Shown here: in pieces, positions 7,309 through 15,323 of the stretch
How the letters are laid out: each line of letters begins with the position of its first letter
How positions within the stretch are numbered: the first letter of the stretch is position 1
Assembly: GCA_015065685.1 (NCBI GenBank)
Contig: SVPU01000012.1
Coordinates: 1 to 45,497, forward strand
DNA from: Oscillospiraceae bacterium
GTDB lineage: Bacteria; Bacillota; Clostridia; Oscillospirales; Acutalibacteraceae
Length of the DNA: 45,497 nucleotides
Direction: 5' to 3'
Notes under the pieces: model-generated
The model's input: the letters and a program-made list of their open reading frames with translations, nothing else
The model's database searches: none
Told to the model about the DNA's origin: nothing
Translations under genes and position numbers: made by a program

Positions 7309-8991
7309 TCACTTCTTTGCGAAGGAATCTTTAAGCGCTACTGTGCGGTTGAAGATGAGCTTTCCGTCTTTAGAATCGGGGTCAACCGTGAAATAGCCCT
7401 GTCTCATAAACTGGAAGGTTTCGCCAACCTTTACATCCGACAAGGAGGCATCTAACTTACAGCCCGTCAGCACTGTGAGTGATTCGGGATTAAGGTTATC
7501 TGCGAACGAGGAAACACCCTCTTCGTCGCTTGGGTTTGGAACATTGAAAAGGCGCTCGTAAACACGAACATCGGCATCAATGCAGTTGTTTGCATTAACC
7601 CAATGTAGTGTGCCCTTAACCTTTCTGCCATCGGGGGTCTCGCCACCGAAGCTTTCAGGGTCATAGGTGCAGTGAACAACGGTGATATTACCGTTTTCAT
7701 CGGTCTCATGAGAAGCATATTTAACAAAATATGCACCCTTAAGGCGAACCTCTTTTTGAGGACACAAGCGGAAGTATTTTCCGGGAGGGTCGAGCATAAA
7801 ATCATCCTGCTCGATGAAAATTTCCTTTGAAAAAGTAACGGTGGTTTTGCCAAGTTCGGGCTTGTTGGGGTTAACATCAACCTCAATTCTATCGGTCATG
7901 CCCTCGGGATAGTTATCAATAACAACCTTAAGTGGCCTGAGCACAGCCATCGCTCTTGCGGCATTTTCGTTAAGGTGATCGCGCACACAAGATTCGAGCA
8001 AGGCGTAATCTATAACACTGTAAGCCTTTGAAACGCCGATTTTATCAACGAAATTGCGGATAGCTTCAGAAGGATAACCACGGCGGCGCATACCGCAGAT
8101 GGTTGCCATTCTCGGATCATCCCAACCCGAAACCAAGCCATCGTTCACAAGCTTTAAGCACTTTCTCTTGCTTGTGAGAGTGTAGTTAACATTCATTCTT
8201 GCGAATTCTATCTGGCGGGGCGCCTCGGGAATCTCGAGCACCTCTAAGAACCAGTTATAAAGCGGGCGGTGGTTTTCAAATTCGAGTGAGCAAAGTGAGT
8301 GAGTAACACCCTCTTTAGCGTCGCTTAACGGGTGCGCAAAGTCATACATAGGATAAACACACCATTTATCGCCTGTTCTGTGGTGATGAGCGTGCATAAT
8401 TCTATAAATTACGGGGTCGCGCATATTGAGGTTTGAAGAAGCCATATCAATTTTGGCTCTTAGCACCATTGCACCGTTTTCGAATTCACCGTCGGTCATT
8501 CTTTTGAATAAATCCTTGGTTTCTTCTATCGGTCTGTCGCGATAGGGACTATTAACGCCTGCCTCTGTTAAGGTGCCTCTCATTTCGCGAATCTCATCTG
8601 CTGAGGATTCATCAACATAAGCCAAGCCCTTATCTATAAGCTTTAGAGCACATTCGTAAATGTAATCAAAATAATCAGATGCAAAATAAACATTATCCCA
8701 ATTAAAGCCGAGCCATTTGATATCTTCCTTAATAGCATCAACATATTCCACATCTTCTTTTGTGGGGTTGGTGTCATCAAGCCTTAAATTGCAAGTGCCG
8801 TTATATTTTTCGGCAGTTGCAAAGTCAATGCAGATAGCCTTTGCGTGGCCTATGTGCAAATAACCGTTAGGCTCAGGGGGAAAACGGGTCTGAACCTTTT
8901 TGTACACACCCTCTTTTAAATCTTCATCGATAAAATCGTGAATAAAATTAGAGGGTTTTGTTTCTTCTGTTAATATTACATTTTCTTCCAT
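7309..8991 (-). CDS. glnS: Glutaminyl-tRNA synthetase
   Basis: Class I synthetase charging tRNA-Gln directly with glutamine. The signature PEPNGYLHIGHAKA (40-53) contains HIGH at 46-49, and the KMSKS equivalent is LTSKRK (272-277). The block MYDFAHPLSDAKEGVTHSL (215-233) and the following CSLEFENHRPLYNW are typical of GlnRS rather than GluRS. The C-terminal anticodon-binding beta-barrels are complete (560 aa). Many Gram-positives lack this enzyme and use the GatCAB route, so its presence next to gltX is notable. Start ATG is 12 bases after the gltX stop. Confidence 0.96.
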   Translation of the reverse strand: MEENVILTEETKPSNFIHDFIDEDLKEGVYKKVQTRFPPEPNGYLHIGHAKAICIDFATAEKYNGTCNLRLDDTNPTKEDVEYVDAIKEDIKWLGFNWDNVYFASDYFDYIYECALKLIDKGLAYVDESSADEIREMRGTLTEAGVNSPYRDRPIEETKDLFKRMTDGEFENGAMVLRAKIDMASSNLNMRDPVIYRIMHAHHHRTGDKWCVYPMYDFAHPLSDAKEGVTHSLCSLEFENHRPLYNWFLEVLEIPEAPRQIEFARMNVNYTLTSKRKCLKLVNDGLVSGWDDPRMATICGMRRRGYPSEAIRNFVDKIGVSKAYSVIDYALLESCVRDHLNENAARAMAVLRPLKVVIDNYPEGMTDRIEVDVNPNKPELGKTTVTFSKEIFIEQDDFMLDPPGKYFRLCPQKEVRLKGAYFVKYASHETDENGNITVVHCTYDPESFGGETPDGRKVKGTLHWVNANNCIDADVRVYERLFNVPNPSDEEGVSSFADNLNPESLTVLTGCKLDASLSDVKVGETFQFMRQGYFTVDPDSKDGKLIFNRTVALKDSFAKK

Positions 8992-9003
8992 AAAATAAAC
9001 CTC

Positions 9004-10656
9004 TTAAAAATTGGAAATTGCATTATCAATTCGTTTTATACATTCATCTTTACCCAACACCTGCATAATGCTGCAAAGGTCAGGCGTGTTTCTTCTGCCT
9101 GTTATTGCAATTCGGAGCACTGTGCTTAGATCACCTGCGTGACCCTTGAATGCATCAGGGTCTGCCTTATATTGCTTTGTTTCTGCAGCAAAACCGATTT
9201 TGGGGGCGATTTCTTTTATTTTATCAAACCAAGCCTGTCGGTCATCCTCAGCAGAATAAACGTTTTTATATTCTAAAAGGAAAGCTTTGGCATCATCGGC
9301 TGCTATATTTTCGGGCAATTCGAAGTTTGGAGCAAAGAGCTCTTCAAACATATATGCGAAATATTCCTTAACCTCGCTCCAGCGTGCAATATCCTTTCTC
9401 GGCTTTGGAACATCACGGTCGATAGCCAAAACAGACTTTGTGTATTCGGGGTTCTTGGTGAGTATATTATAAAACTCAGCGTCAAACTCTTTTGCCCACT
9501 CGGTTAATTTTTGGTAAACCTCGCTGCTTGAGAGCTTTGCTACCATATTTTTGCTAACATCTAAAAGCTTAACCTCATCAAACAAAGCACCCGAAACACT
9601 CATCTTTTTCAGATTAAATTTAAATTCCTTATAAGAAGCGTTGGGGTTGGCTCTGCGCCAATCTTCAAAGTCAGATGCGGCAACTGTCATAAGATAGTTG
9701 ATAACACACTCACTGTCATACCCTTGCTCTGCAAAGAAATGAACAGCAGCCTCAGGGTCTTTTCGCTTCGAAATTTTACGCTTTGCGCCGTTTTCCAATT
9801 TCATTATAGGGGAAATATGACCGAATTTGGGCAGCTTAAAGCCTAAAATTTTAAATAACTGAATGTGTTTCGGCACAGAGGATATCCATTCATCACCGCG
9901 AAGCACGTGGGTGGTGCGCATTAGGTGGTCATCCACAGCGTGAGCAAAATGGTAGGTGGGGATACCATCTGATTTGAGAAGAACGAAATCCTCATCGTTT
10001 TCAGGCATTTCTATTTTGCCCTTAATTGTGTCCTCAAAAACAACCTTGTTTTCTTCGTTTCCGGGAGATTTTAAACGAACAACAAAGGGCTTACCCTCGT
10101 CAATGAGTGCTTTGGCCTCTTCATAGCTTATATCGCGGTGCTTTGCCCATTTGCCGTAATAACCCGTGCGAAGCTTCTGTGCTTCTTGCTCTGAGCGAAC
10201 CGCTTCCAATTCTTCGGCGGTGCAGAAACAGGGGTATGCAAAGCCTTGCTTTATAAGCTCTTTAGCGTAAGATTGATAAATTTCGGCGCGGCGACTTTGC
10301 TGATAGGGACCGTAATCGCCCTTTTGCTCGGCGCCTGATACAAAGCCCTCATCAATGCTGATACCAAAACGCTTAAGACCATCAATGATATCTTCAATTC
10401 CGCCTTCGATTTCACGCTTTTTATCAGTGTCCTCAATTCTTGTGAAGAAAATACCGCCTGATGATGTTGCGGTTATTCTGTTAACAAGCGCTGCAAAAAG
10501 AGTGCCAAGGTGCAAATATCCTGTCGGACTCGGTGCAATACGCACAACCCTAGCACCCTCGGGCAAATTACGGGCGGGGTAGAGATTTTCATAATATTCG
10601 GGGGTTTTATCAATATGGCCCAGCAAAAGCTCTGCCAATAATTCGTTGTTGTTCAT
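9004..10656 (-). CDS. gltX: Glutamyl-tRNA synthetase
   Basis: Charges tRNA-Glu. APSPTGYLHLGTL (41-53) carries the HIGH motif as HLGT, and KISKRKD (294-300) is the KMSKS loop. A 35-residue N-terminal extension before the catalytic core and a total length of 550 aa match a clostridial form that is longer than the usual enzyme of about 490 aa. The first half of a zinc knuckle is present (YPCFC, 141-145) but the second half reads YYGKWAKH, without the expected cysteine, so zinc binding is doubtful. It lies 20 bases after nrdR and 12 before glnS. Confidence 0.94.
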   Translation of the reverse strand: MNNNELLAELLLGHIDKTPEYYENLYPARNLPEGARVVRIAPSPTGYLHLGTLFAALVNRITATSSGGIFFTRIEDTDKKREIEGGIEDIIDGLKRFGISIDEGFVSGAEQKGDYGPYQQSRRAEIYQSYAKELIKQGFAYPCFCTAEELEAVRSEQEAQKLRTGYYGKWAKHRDISYEEAKALIDEGKPFVVRLKSPGNEENKVVFEDTIKGKIEMPENDEDFVLLKSDGIPTYHFAHAVDDHLMRTTHVLRGDEWISSVPKHIQLFKILGFKLPKFGHISPIMKLENGAKRKISKRKDPEAAVHFFAEQGYDSECVINYLMTVAASDFEDWRRANPNASYKEFKFNLKKMSVSGALFDEVKLLDVSKNMVAKLSSSEVYQKLTEWAKEFDAEFYNILTKNPEYTKSVLAIDRDVPKPRKDIARWSEVKEYFAYMFEELFAPNFELPENIAADDAKAFLLEYKNVYSAEDDRQAWFDKIKEIAPKIGFAAETKQYKADPDAFKGHAGDLSTVLRIAITGRRNTPDLCSIMQVLGKDECIKRIDNAISNF

Positions 10657-10676
10657 TAAAGTGAATGCTCCTAAAA

Positions 10677-11132
10677 TTAGTTTTCCTTGAGTAATTTGTT
10701 AAGTTCGGACATAAATGTGTTAATATCCTTAAACTGACGGTAAACACTCGCAAAGCGAACATAAGCAACCTCATCGATTTTCTTAAGCTTGTCCATAACA
10801 AGTTCGCCGATTTTTTCTGAGCTTACCTCTCTGTCAAGTGAGTTTTGAATAACAACCTCAATTTCATCAATCATATTATCGAGTGTATCAAAAGATACGG
10901 GACGCTTTTCGCAAGCGCGCAAAAGACCTGTCATAAGCTTTTCACGGTTGAAGGTTTCTCTCGATTTATCCTTCTTGATAACAATAATCGGGAGACTTTC
11001 AATAACCTCATAGGTTGTGAAGCGCTTGGTGCATTGCAAGCATTCGCGTCTGCGACGGATTCTTTGGCCCTCATCTGTTGGGCGAGAGTCTATAACCTTG
11101 CTTTCTTCGTATCCACAAAATGGACATTTCAT
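10677..11132 (-). CDS. nrdR: Transcriptional repressor NrdR
   Basis: Represses ribonucleotide reductase genes in response to dATP/ATP. A rubredoxin-like zinc ribbon has CPFC (3-6) and CLQC (31-34) with [16 protein letters not shown] between them. An ATP-cone domain follows ([10 protein letters not shown] onward, about 46-136). Length 151 aa is canonical. First gene of a minus-strand operon with gltX, glnS, nif3 and the C39-like gene. The promoter contains a palindrome that looks like an NrdR box, suggesting self-regulation. Confidence 0.97.
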   Translation of the reverse strand: MKCPFCGYEESKVIDSRPTDEGQRIRRRRECLQCTKRFTTYEVIESLPIIVIKKDKSRETFNREKLMTGLLRACEKRPVSFDTLDNMIDEIEVVIQNSLDREVSSEKIGELVMDKLKKIDEVAYVRFASVYRQFKDINTFMSELNKLLKEN

Positions 11133-11176
11133 AAAAATTTCCCCTTTATAAGTAAATTATGGTACACTTATGATTT

Positions 11177-11205
11177 ATTATACTATATATAGTATAAAAT
11201 TACAA
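11177..11205 (-). promoter_or_regulatory. Promoter of the nrdR-gltX-glnS operon
   Basis: On the minus strand TTGTAA (11205-11200), a 17-base spacer and TATAAT (11182-11177). The spacer is almost entirely filled by the palindrome at 11178-11197. Confidence 0.65.
11178..11197. promoter_or_regulatory. Candidate NrdR box over the nrdR promoter
   Basis: A perfect 20-base palindrome, TTATACTATATATAGTATAA, overlaps the -10 and fills the spacer. Its core CTATATATAG matches the core of the published NrdR-box consensus (acaCwAtATaTwGtgt); the outer bases differ. Only one box is clear, whereas NrdR usually binds a pair. Confidence 0.5.
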
Positions 11206-11226
11206 GTACAAATTAATATAAAAAGG

Positions 11227-11254
11227 AAGGGGTGCGCCAATCGGCGCACCCCTT
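11227..11254 (-). terminator. Terminator of the Cys-rich small peptide gene
   Basis: A 12-bp GC-rich stem (11227-11238 with 11243-11254), loop AATC, followed on the minus strand by CCTTTTT. It lies 13 bases past the stop codon of the peptide at 11268. Confidence 0.75.
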
Positions 11255-11267
11255 TGGGCTCTATGGA

Positions 11268-11402
11268 TTAGCAGCAACCGCAATTATTGTCGCAGCCGCA
11301 ATTACCATTGCTTACCGCATTGCCGCCACAACCGCCGCAGCAGAAGAGGATAAGAACGAGGATTATAATCCAAGAACAGTTATTACCACCAAAGTTACAC
11401 AT
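11268..11402 (-). CDS. 44-residue Cys/Gly-rich membrane peptide
   Basis: Starts at ATG 11402 with AAGGAGG 9 bases upstream. The N terminus MCNFGGNNCS leads into a hydrophobic segment WIIILVLILF (11-20), then CCGGCGG and a Cys/Asn/Gly-rich tail ending CGCDNNCGCC. There are 10 cysteines in 44 residues. Very short one-pass peptides of this type are scattered in Clostridia and Bacilli and some are spore or cell-surface related, but none is a confident match. The ribosome site is inside a long hairpin (11411-11458). It has its own terminator, so it is a discrete transcript end. Confidence 0.7.
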   Translation of the reverse strand: MCNFGGNNCSWIIILVLILFCCGGCGGNAVSNGNCGCDNNCGCC

Positions 11403-11410
11403 TTAAGAAA

Positions 11411-11458
11411 ACCTCCTTTTTTGTTTTCATCACATACTATGCAAAACAAAAAGGAGGT
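11411..11458 (-). promoter_or_regulatory. Hairpin burying the ribosome site of the Cys-rich peptide
   Basis: The arms 11411-11427 and 11443-11458 are complementary over about 16 pairs with one bulge, and the loop is 15 bases. On the minus strand the 3' arm contains AAAAAGGAGG, the ribosome site of the peptide, and the 5' arm supplies its exact complement. It lies 21 bases downstream of the beta-helix gene stop and ends in TTTT, so it could also act as that gene's terminator. Confidence 0.55.
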
Positions 11459-11479
11459 GTTACTTAATTTAAAACTATT

Positions 11480-13147
11480 TTAAATATTTTTTTCAGGCAC
11501 GTTGCAATCAATAATTGTGTTGTTTTCGCAAGTGATATTTTCGCAGTTGTGGAAAATATTAAGGTATCTATATTCTTCGGGACGGTTTTCACTGTCATAA
11601 CAACAGTTTATAAACTCGTTGTCGGTAATGGTTGCACCGTCAACCGCATCAAAGAATATAGCAGAATCCTTCATATTAACAAACTTATTGCCTGTTATGG
11701 TTATGTTTTTGTGCGTGGGGCGTTGTTTTTTAATATCATAGAAATAAGAAGAATGTGAAACTTTAGCAACAATTCCGCCACCAACACGTTGTCTGTTACC
11801 TATTGCATCCGCAAAGAAGACATTATTTCTGATAACCACATTTTCACCGGGTGCCATTTCGTTCCAATCTTTAACATCGCAAGAAACTAAAACTGCAGGA
11901 CCTGAAATAATGCTGAAACGGTTGTTTTCAACCAAAACATTATGGGTTTGAAGCAATAAACCGCGGGCTCTTGTTGAGCGGATATCACAGTTTCTAACAA
12001 TAACCTTTGCAAAATATGCTGAATTTGCAAGTTTTAAACCTTGTTTGATTTCGCCCTCAAGGTCGGTATATTCAAAGTGGTTGTAACCGTCTTCTGTTTT
12101 AAAGGAAACAACCTTGAATTGACCGACTTTTTCGAGTGTATCTTCATCATACATATAAATGATATCATCAGTGGTTGCCCATTCTTCAGGAAGTGTGTAT
12201 GGTGGTGGATTATCAAATGAATGGTTGGGCCTTTTCATACCCGCTTTAATAACATTATTTTCAACGGTATAAATAGTTCCTGCTTCGTTATGGATATTAA
12301 GGGCATCATCACCGAGGTTGATGAAGTTACAGTCTTCAATAAGAAGAGTACCTGTAAGACCTTTGAAATGAATACCGTCTGCACAGCAAGAATAAATTTG
12401 TTTTGAACCGTTAGGAAGACGAACATCAAAACGGCGGAAGGTAAAATCTGAGCTTCTGGGATAAATTCCGCAACAAATTCCGGGTGAAGTTTCAATAGTT
12501 ACATCTTCTAAAAGGAATCTCGCGCAAGAATAAAAGTTAAACGGTGGGGATGCATAAAGAGTGTGTCTTAAGCATATCAGTTCACCCGGGAAAATGCGTG
12601 GCAAACACTCGGCATTATTGGGGTGAATGTGGAAACGGAGTAATTGGTCACCGATTTTTTCAAACTTTCTTTGGTTGGAATCTGCCATAAAGATGTTATT
12701 ATCGTTTGAAAGGTTTTCGTGGCAGCTGTCAAGACCATGAATGATTTCATCACCTGTAACAGGAAATTCATCAAAAACCTTAACATCAAAGGTTCTGTTT
12801 TCAATATCAACAGCGGTAATTCTGCCTGTGATATTTGCAGGGTTTTCGGTGGCAATGGTCATACCGAGAATATTACAGTCCTCACATTTTGTGAAAGAGA
12901 AAGCACCTTTACTCTTATAGCCTTCTCGCGCATCATAAGCGGTTATGAATTTAACGCCATATGCCGCAATTTCAACATTCTTAAGGTTAGAAAGTGCTAT
13001 TTTCTGCTCAAGAAAATATTCGCCCGGCGCGATTATAATCTTACTGTTTTCGGGGTGACTTTGGATAAATTCCAAAAGTTTTGCTGCCGCGGGTTCTGTT
13101 TTTGAGGGGAATATACCCGCATCAATTGTAAATAAAGTTTTTTTCAC
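11480..13147 (-). CDS. Right-handed parallel beta-helix protein, GH110-like
   Basis: A 555-aa protein made of short repeating strands typical of pectate-lyase-like beta-helices; repeats such as CNILGMTI, FLLEDVTIE, LLIEDCNFINLGDDALNIHN, VIVRNCDIRS, VLVENNRFS, VVIRNNVF and ITITGNKFVN are visible. The DGIHFKG...GDDALNIHNEAG region resembles GH110 alpha-1,3-galactosidases, so a glycosidase acting on imported or lysed material is plausible, but other helix enzymes are possible. No signal peptide, so apparently cytoplasmic. I start at GTG 13147, with GGTGG six bases upstream, giving MKKTLFTIDAG; a TTG 12 bases earlier is also open. It diverges from ctsR and has its own promoter. Confidence 0.65.
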   Translation of the reverse strand: MKKTLFTIDAGIFPSKTEPAAAKLLEFIQSHPENSKIIIAPGEYFLEQKIALSNLKNVEIAAYGVKFITAYDAREGYKSKGAFSFTKCEDCNILGMTIATENPANITGRITAVDIENRTFDVKVFDEFPVTGDEIIHGLDSCHENLSNDNNIFMADSNQRKFEKIGDQLLRFHIHPNNAECLPRIFPGELICLRHTLYASPPFNFYSCARFLLEDVTIETSPGICCGIYPRSSDFTFRRFDVRLPNGSKQIYSCCADGIHFKGLTGTLLIEDCNFINLGDDALNIHNEAGTIYTVENNVIKAGMKRPNHSFDNPPPYTLPEEWATTDDIIYMYDEDTLEKVGQFKVVSFKTEDGYNHFEYTDLEGEIKQGLKLANSAYFAKVIVRNCDIRSTRARGLLLQTHNVLVENNRFSIISGPAVLVSCDVKDWNEMAPGENVVIRNNVFFADAIGNRQRVGGGIVAKVSHSSYFYDIKKQRPTHKNITITGNKFVNMKDSAIFFDAVDGATITDNEFINCCYDSENRPEEYRYLNIFHNCENITCENNTIIDCNVPEKNI

Positions 13148-13173
13148 TGAGACCACCAACTTTTATGTATTTT

Positions 13174-13185
13174 TAGCAGTTGCTA
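13174..13185. promoter_or_regulatory. Small palindrome at the start of the beta-helix transcript
   Basis: TAGCA-GT-TGCTA lies at about +1 relative to the promoter at 13191-13219, a position suited to a repressor. The protein that would bind it is not identified. Confidence 0.3.
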
Positions 13186-13190
13186 CCTTG

Positions 13191-13219
13191 AATATATCAT
13201 ACCGAAAAAGGCTTGTCAA
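13191..13219 (-). promoter_or_regulatory. Promoter of the beta-helix gene
   Basis: On the minus strand a perfect TTGACA (13219-13214), a 17-base spacer and TATATT (13196-13191). Confidence 0.65.
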
Positions 13220-13251
13220 TTGAAAAAAATCGATATTTTAACAAAAAAATA

Positions 13252-13300
13252 TTTGACTTTTCCTGACTTTCGTGTATAATAAAAGTCAGGGAAGGTCAAA
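13252..13300 (+). promoter_or_regulatory. ctsR operon promoter with two CtsR operators
   Basis: Promoter: TTGACT (13253-13258), 16-base spacer, TATAAT (13275-13280). Two copies of a CtsR-type heptad repeat flank the -10: 13252-13269 on the minus strand (AGTCAGG-AAA-AGTCAAA) and 13284-13300 on the plus strand (AGTCAGG-GAA-GGTCAAA). Both follow the known RGTCAAA-N3-RGTCAAA plan, with GG replacing AA in the first heptad of each. One covers the -35, the other the transcript start, which fits tight autorepression. Confidence 0.85.
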
Positions 13301-13314
13301 AAAGGAGAATTAAA

Positions 13315-13767
13315 ATGAGAATAAGTGATTTAATAACCAAGGAAATTATAAGAATGCTTAACGAATCTGAAGAAAATGTTGCCGAAATTCAGCGTAATGA
13401 ATTTGCGGGACTTATGGGTTGTGCGCCCAGTCAGATAAATTATGTGCTTTCTTCGCGCTTCACCCCCGAGCACGGCTATATTATTGAAAGCCGCCGCGGT
13501 GGCGGAGGTTATATCAGAATAAAGCGTGTGGTGCTTAATTCTTCTTCGGCTCTTATGCATATAATTAATTCAATAGGGGATGAAATCGATGCCCTTTCCA
13601 CCAGAATAGTTATTGAAAACTGTCTTGAAGCGGGGCTTATAACCCGCGAAATTGCGCGGGTTATGGCGGCGGCAGTATCAGGCAGTGTTATGCAGAATGT
13701 CCCAATTATTTTAAGAGATAATTTAAGGGCTTCAATTCTGAAGCAAATGCTTATGATTCAGTTGTAA
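13315..13767 (+). CDS. ctsR: Transcriptional repressor CtsR
   Basis: Represses clp and mcs genes until heat or protein stress inactivates it. The N-terminal winged helix-turn-helix begins MRISDLITKEIIRML, and the beta-wing ESRRGGGGYIRI carries the conserved glycine loop that acts as the heat sensor and DNA contact. The C-terminal dimer and McsB-binding domain completes the 150-aa protein. AGGAG precedes the ATG by 8 bases. First gene of ctsR-mcsA-mcsB-clpC. Confidence 0.97.
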   Translation: MRISDLITKEIIRMLNESEENVAEIQRNEFAGLMGCAPSQINYVLSSRFTPEHGYIIESRRGGGGYIRIKRVVLNSSSALMHIINSIGDEIDALSTRIVIENCLEAGLITREIARVMAAAVSGSVMQNVPIILRDNLRASILKQMLMIQL

Positions 13768-13787
13768 TATTTAGAAGGTGAATATAT

Positions 13788-14282
13788 ATGTTATGTCAAA
13801 AATGCGGTAAAAACACAGCAACCACACACATTCGTACTGTAGTTGGCGGCGTTGTTAAAGAACTAAATCTTTGCTCACACTGTGCGGCAGCAGAGGGTTA
13901 TACCTCGCTTTCGCACAACAGTCTTGCAGGTATGTTGGCTTCAATGTTTGGCGAAGCGGTTGAATTGGGAAGTCATCAGTCGATTAAATGTTCGGTTTGC
14001 GGTTCGACCTTTTCGGATATTGCCAAAAACGGAAAGGTTGGTTGCGCGGAATGTTATAAAACCTTTAACCAAGAACTCTTACCGTATCTTAAAAGAGTTC
14101 ACGGAAGCACAAAACATGTTGGTAAAATACCAAACCGTGCGCCGCTTATAGTGGTGGAAGAAAAAGAAACGGTTGAATCACTTAAGAATCAGCTTAACCG
14201 CCTTGTGAGTGAAGAAAAATATGAGCAGGCAGCGGTGATAAGGGATAAAATAAGAGAAATGGAGGCAAAGGGAAATGAGTAG
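13788..14282 (+). CDS. mcsA: McsA, zinc-binding activator of McsB
   Basis: Binds and activates the arginine kinase McsB. Four CxxC pairs are present: CQKC (3-6), CSHC, CSVC and CAEC, giving two zinc sites. The C-terminal UVR motif (LKNQLNRLVSEEKYEQAAVI, then RDKIREME) is the ClpC/McsB contact helix. Length 164 aa is normal. Its stop overlaps the mcsB start by 8 bases. Confidence 0.95.
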   Translation: MLCQKCGKNTATTHIRTVVGGVVKELNLCSHCAAAEGYTSLSHNSLAGMLASMFGEAVELGSHQSIKCSVCGSTFSDIAKNGKVGCAECYKTFNQELLPYLKRVHGSTKHVGKIPNRAPLIVVEEKETVESLKNQLNRLVSEEKYEQAAVIRDKIREMEAKGNE

Positions 14283-15288
14283 TTGGTATGATAACTGCGG
14301 GTTTGATAACGAGATTGTGATAAGCACAAGAATAAGACTCGCCAGAAATCTTTCTTCCTTGCCGTTCCCATCAATAATGACTGCCGAACAAAACGAACAA
14401 CTAAAACAAAAGGTTAAAGAGGCGATAGCAGGCAGTAACACACCTTTTGCAAAAACACTTAAATATATAGATATGTCGGCAGTGCCGAAAAATGAAATTA
14501 ACGCAATGGTTGAAAGGCACATAATAAGCCCCGAATTTTCTAAAAAAGCCGAAGGAAAAGCGCTTGTTATCTCGGATGATGAGAGCATAAGCATTATGAT
14601 TGGAGAAGAAGACCATATAAGAATTCAGATAATACTCGGCGGTCTGCAACTTGAAAAGGCTTATGCAATCATAGAACAACTTGACAGTATTTTAGATGCA
14701 AGTTTGCACTTTGCTTTTGATGAAAATTTGGGTTATCTTACCGAATGTCCAACCAATCTCGGCACGGGACTCAGAGCATCGGTTATGATGCATTTGCCGA
14801 TTTCGGAAAGAACGGGGGAAATCTCCCGTATCAGCGAAAACGTCAGTAAAATAGGTTTTACTGTGCGAGGAACTTACGGCGAGGGAACAAAAGCGGCGGC
14901 TTCGCTTTATCAGATATCCAATCAGGTAACCCTTGGTATCAGCGAAAAAAATGCGCTTGACAATTTAAAAATAATTGCCACGGGTATTTTGGAAAAGGAA
15001 AAGGCTGCACGTGAAGGCCTTGATAAAATCACGCTTGAGGATTCGGTTTTCAGAACGCTTGGAACACTCAAAAATGCGAGGATTTTAAACAGTGACGAAA
15101 TGATAGGCTTACTGTCAATGATTAAACTCGGTACTTCTATGGGTATACTGAATAGAGAAATCAACCCGATAAAACTCTTAATCGAAGAAAAACCATATAT
15201 GCTTATGAAGAAGCATGGTGAGGTATCCCCAAGTGAGAGGGATATTTTAAGAGCGGCGGACATTAGAGAGGCTCTTAAGGAGTTTTAA
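14275..15288 (+). CDS. mcsB: Protein-arginine kinase McsB
   Basis: Phosphorylates arginine residues to mark proteins for ClpCP and to inactivate CtsR. It has the phosphagen-kinase fold: STRIRLARNL near residue 18 for nucleotide binding, and the active-site loop CPTNLGTGLRASVMMHLP (about 162-179) with the conserved Cys and Asn. Length 337 aa is typical. Starts inside the end of mcsA (8-base overlap), so it is translationally coupled. Confidence 0.96.
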   Translation: MSSWYDNCGFDNEIVISTRIRLARNLSSLPFPSIMTAEQNEQLKQKVKEAIAGSNTPFAKTLKYIDMSAVPKNEINAMVERHIISPEFSKKAEGKALVISDDESISIMIGEEDHIRIQIILGGLQLEKAYAIIEQLDSILDASLHFAFDENLGYLTECPTNLGTGLRASVMMHLPISERTGEISRISENVSKIGFTVRGTYGEGTKAAASLYQISNQVTLGISEKNALDNLKIIATGILEKEKAAREGLDKITLEDSVFRTLGTLKNARILNSDEMIGLLSMIKLGTSMGILNREINPIKLLIEEKPYMLMKKHGEVSPSERDILRAADIREALKEF

Positions 15289-15323
15289 AAAATTTACGAA
15301 TTTCAAGAAAGGAGAATTTCGCT

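Noticed and set aside
11232-11483. Plus-strand gene opposite the Cys-rich peptide
   Set aside because: The frame encodes an Ala/Thr-rich mirror image, spans the terminator and hairpin, and lacks a start site; the minus-strand reading has a proper ribosome site.
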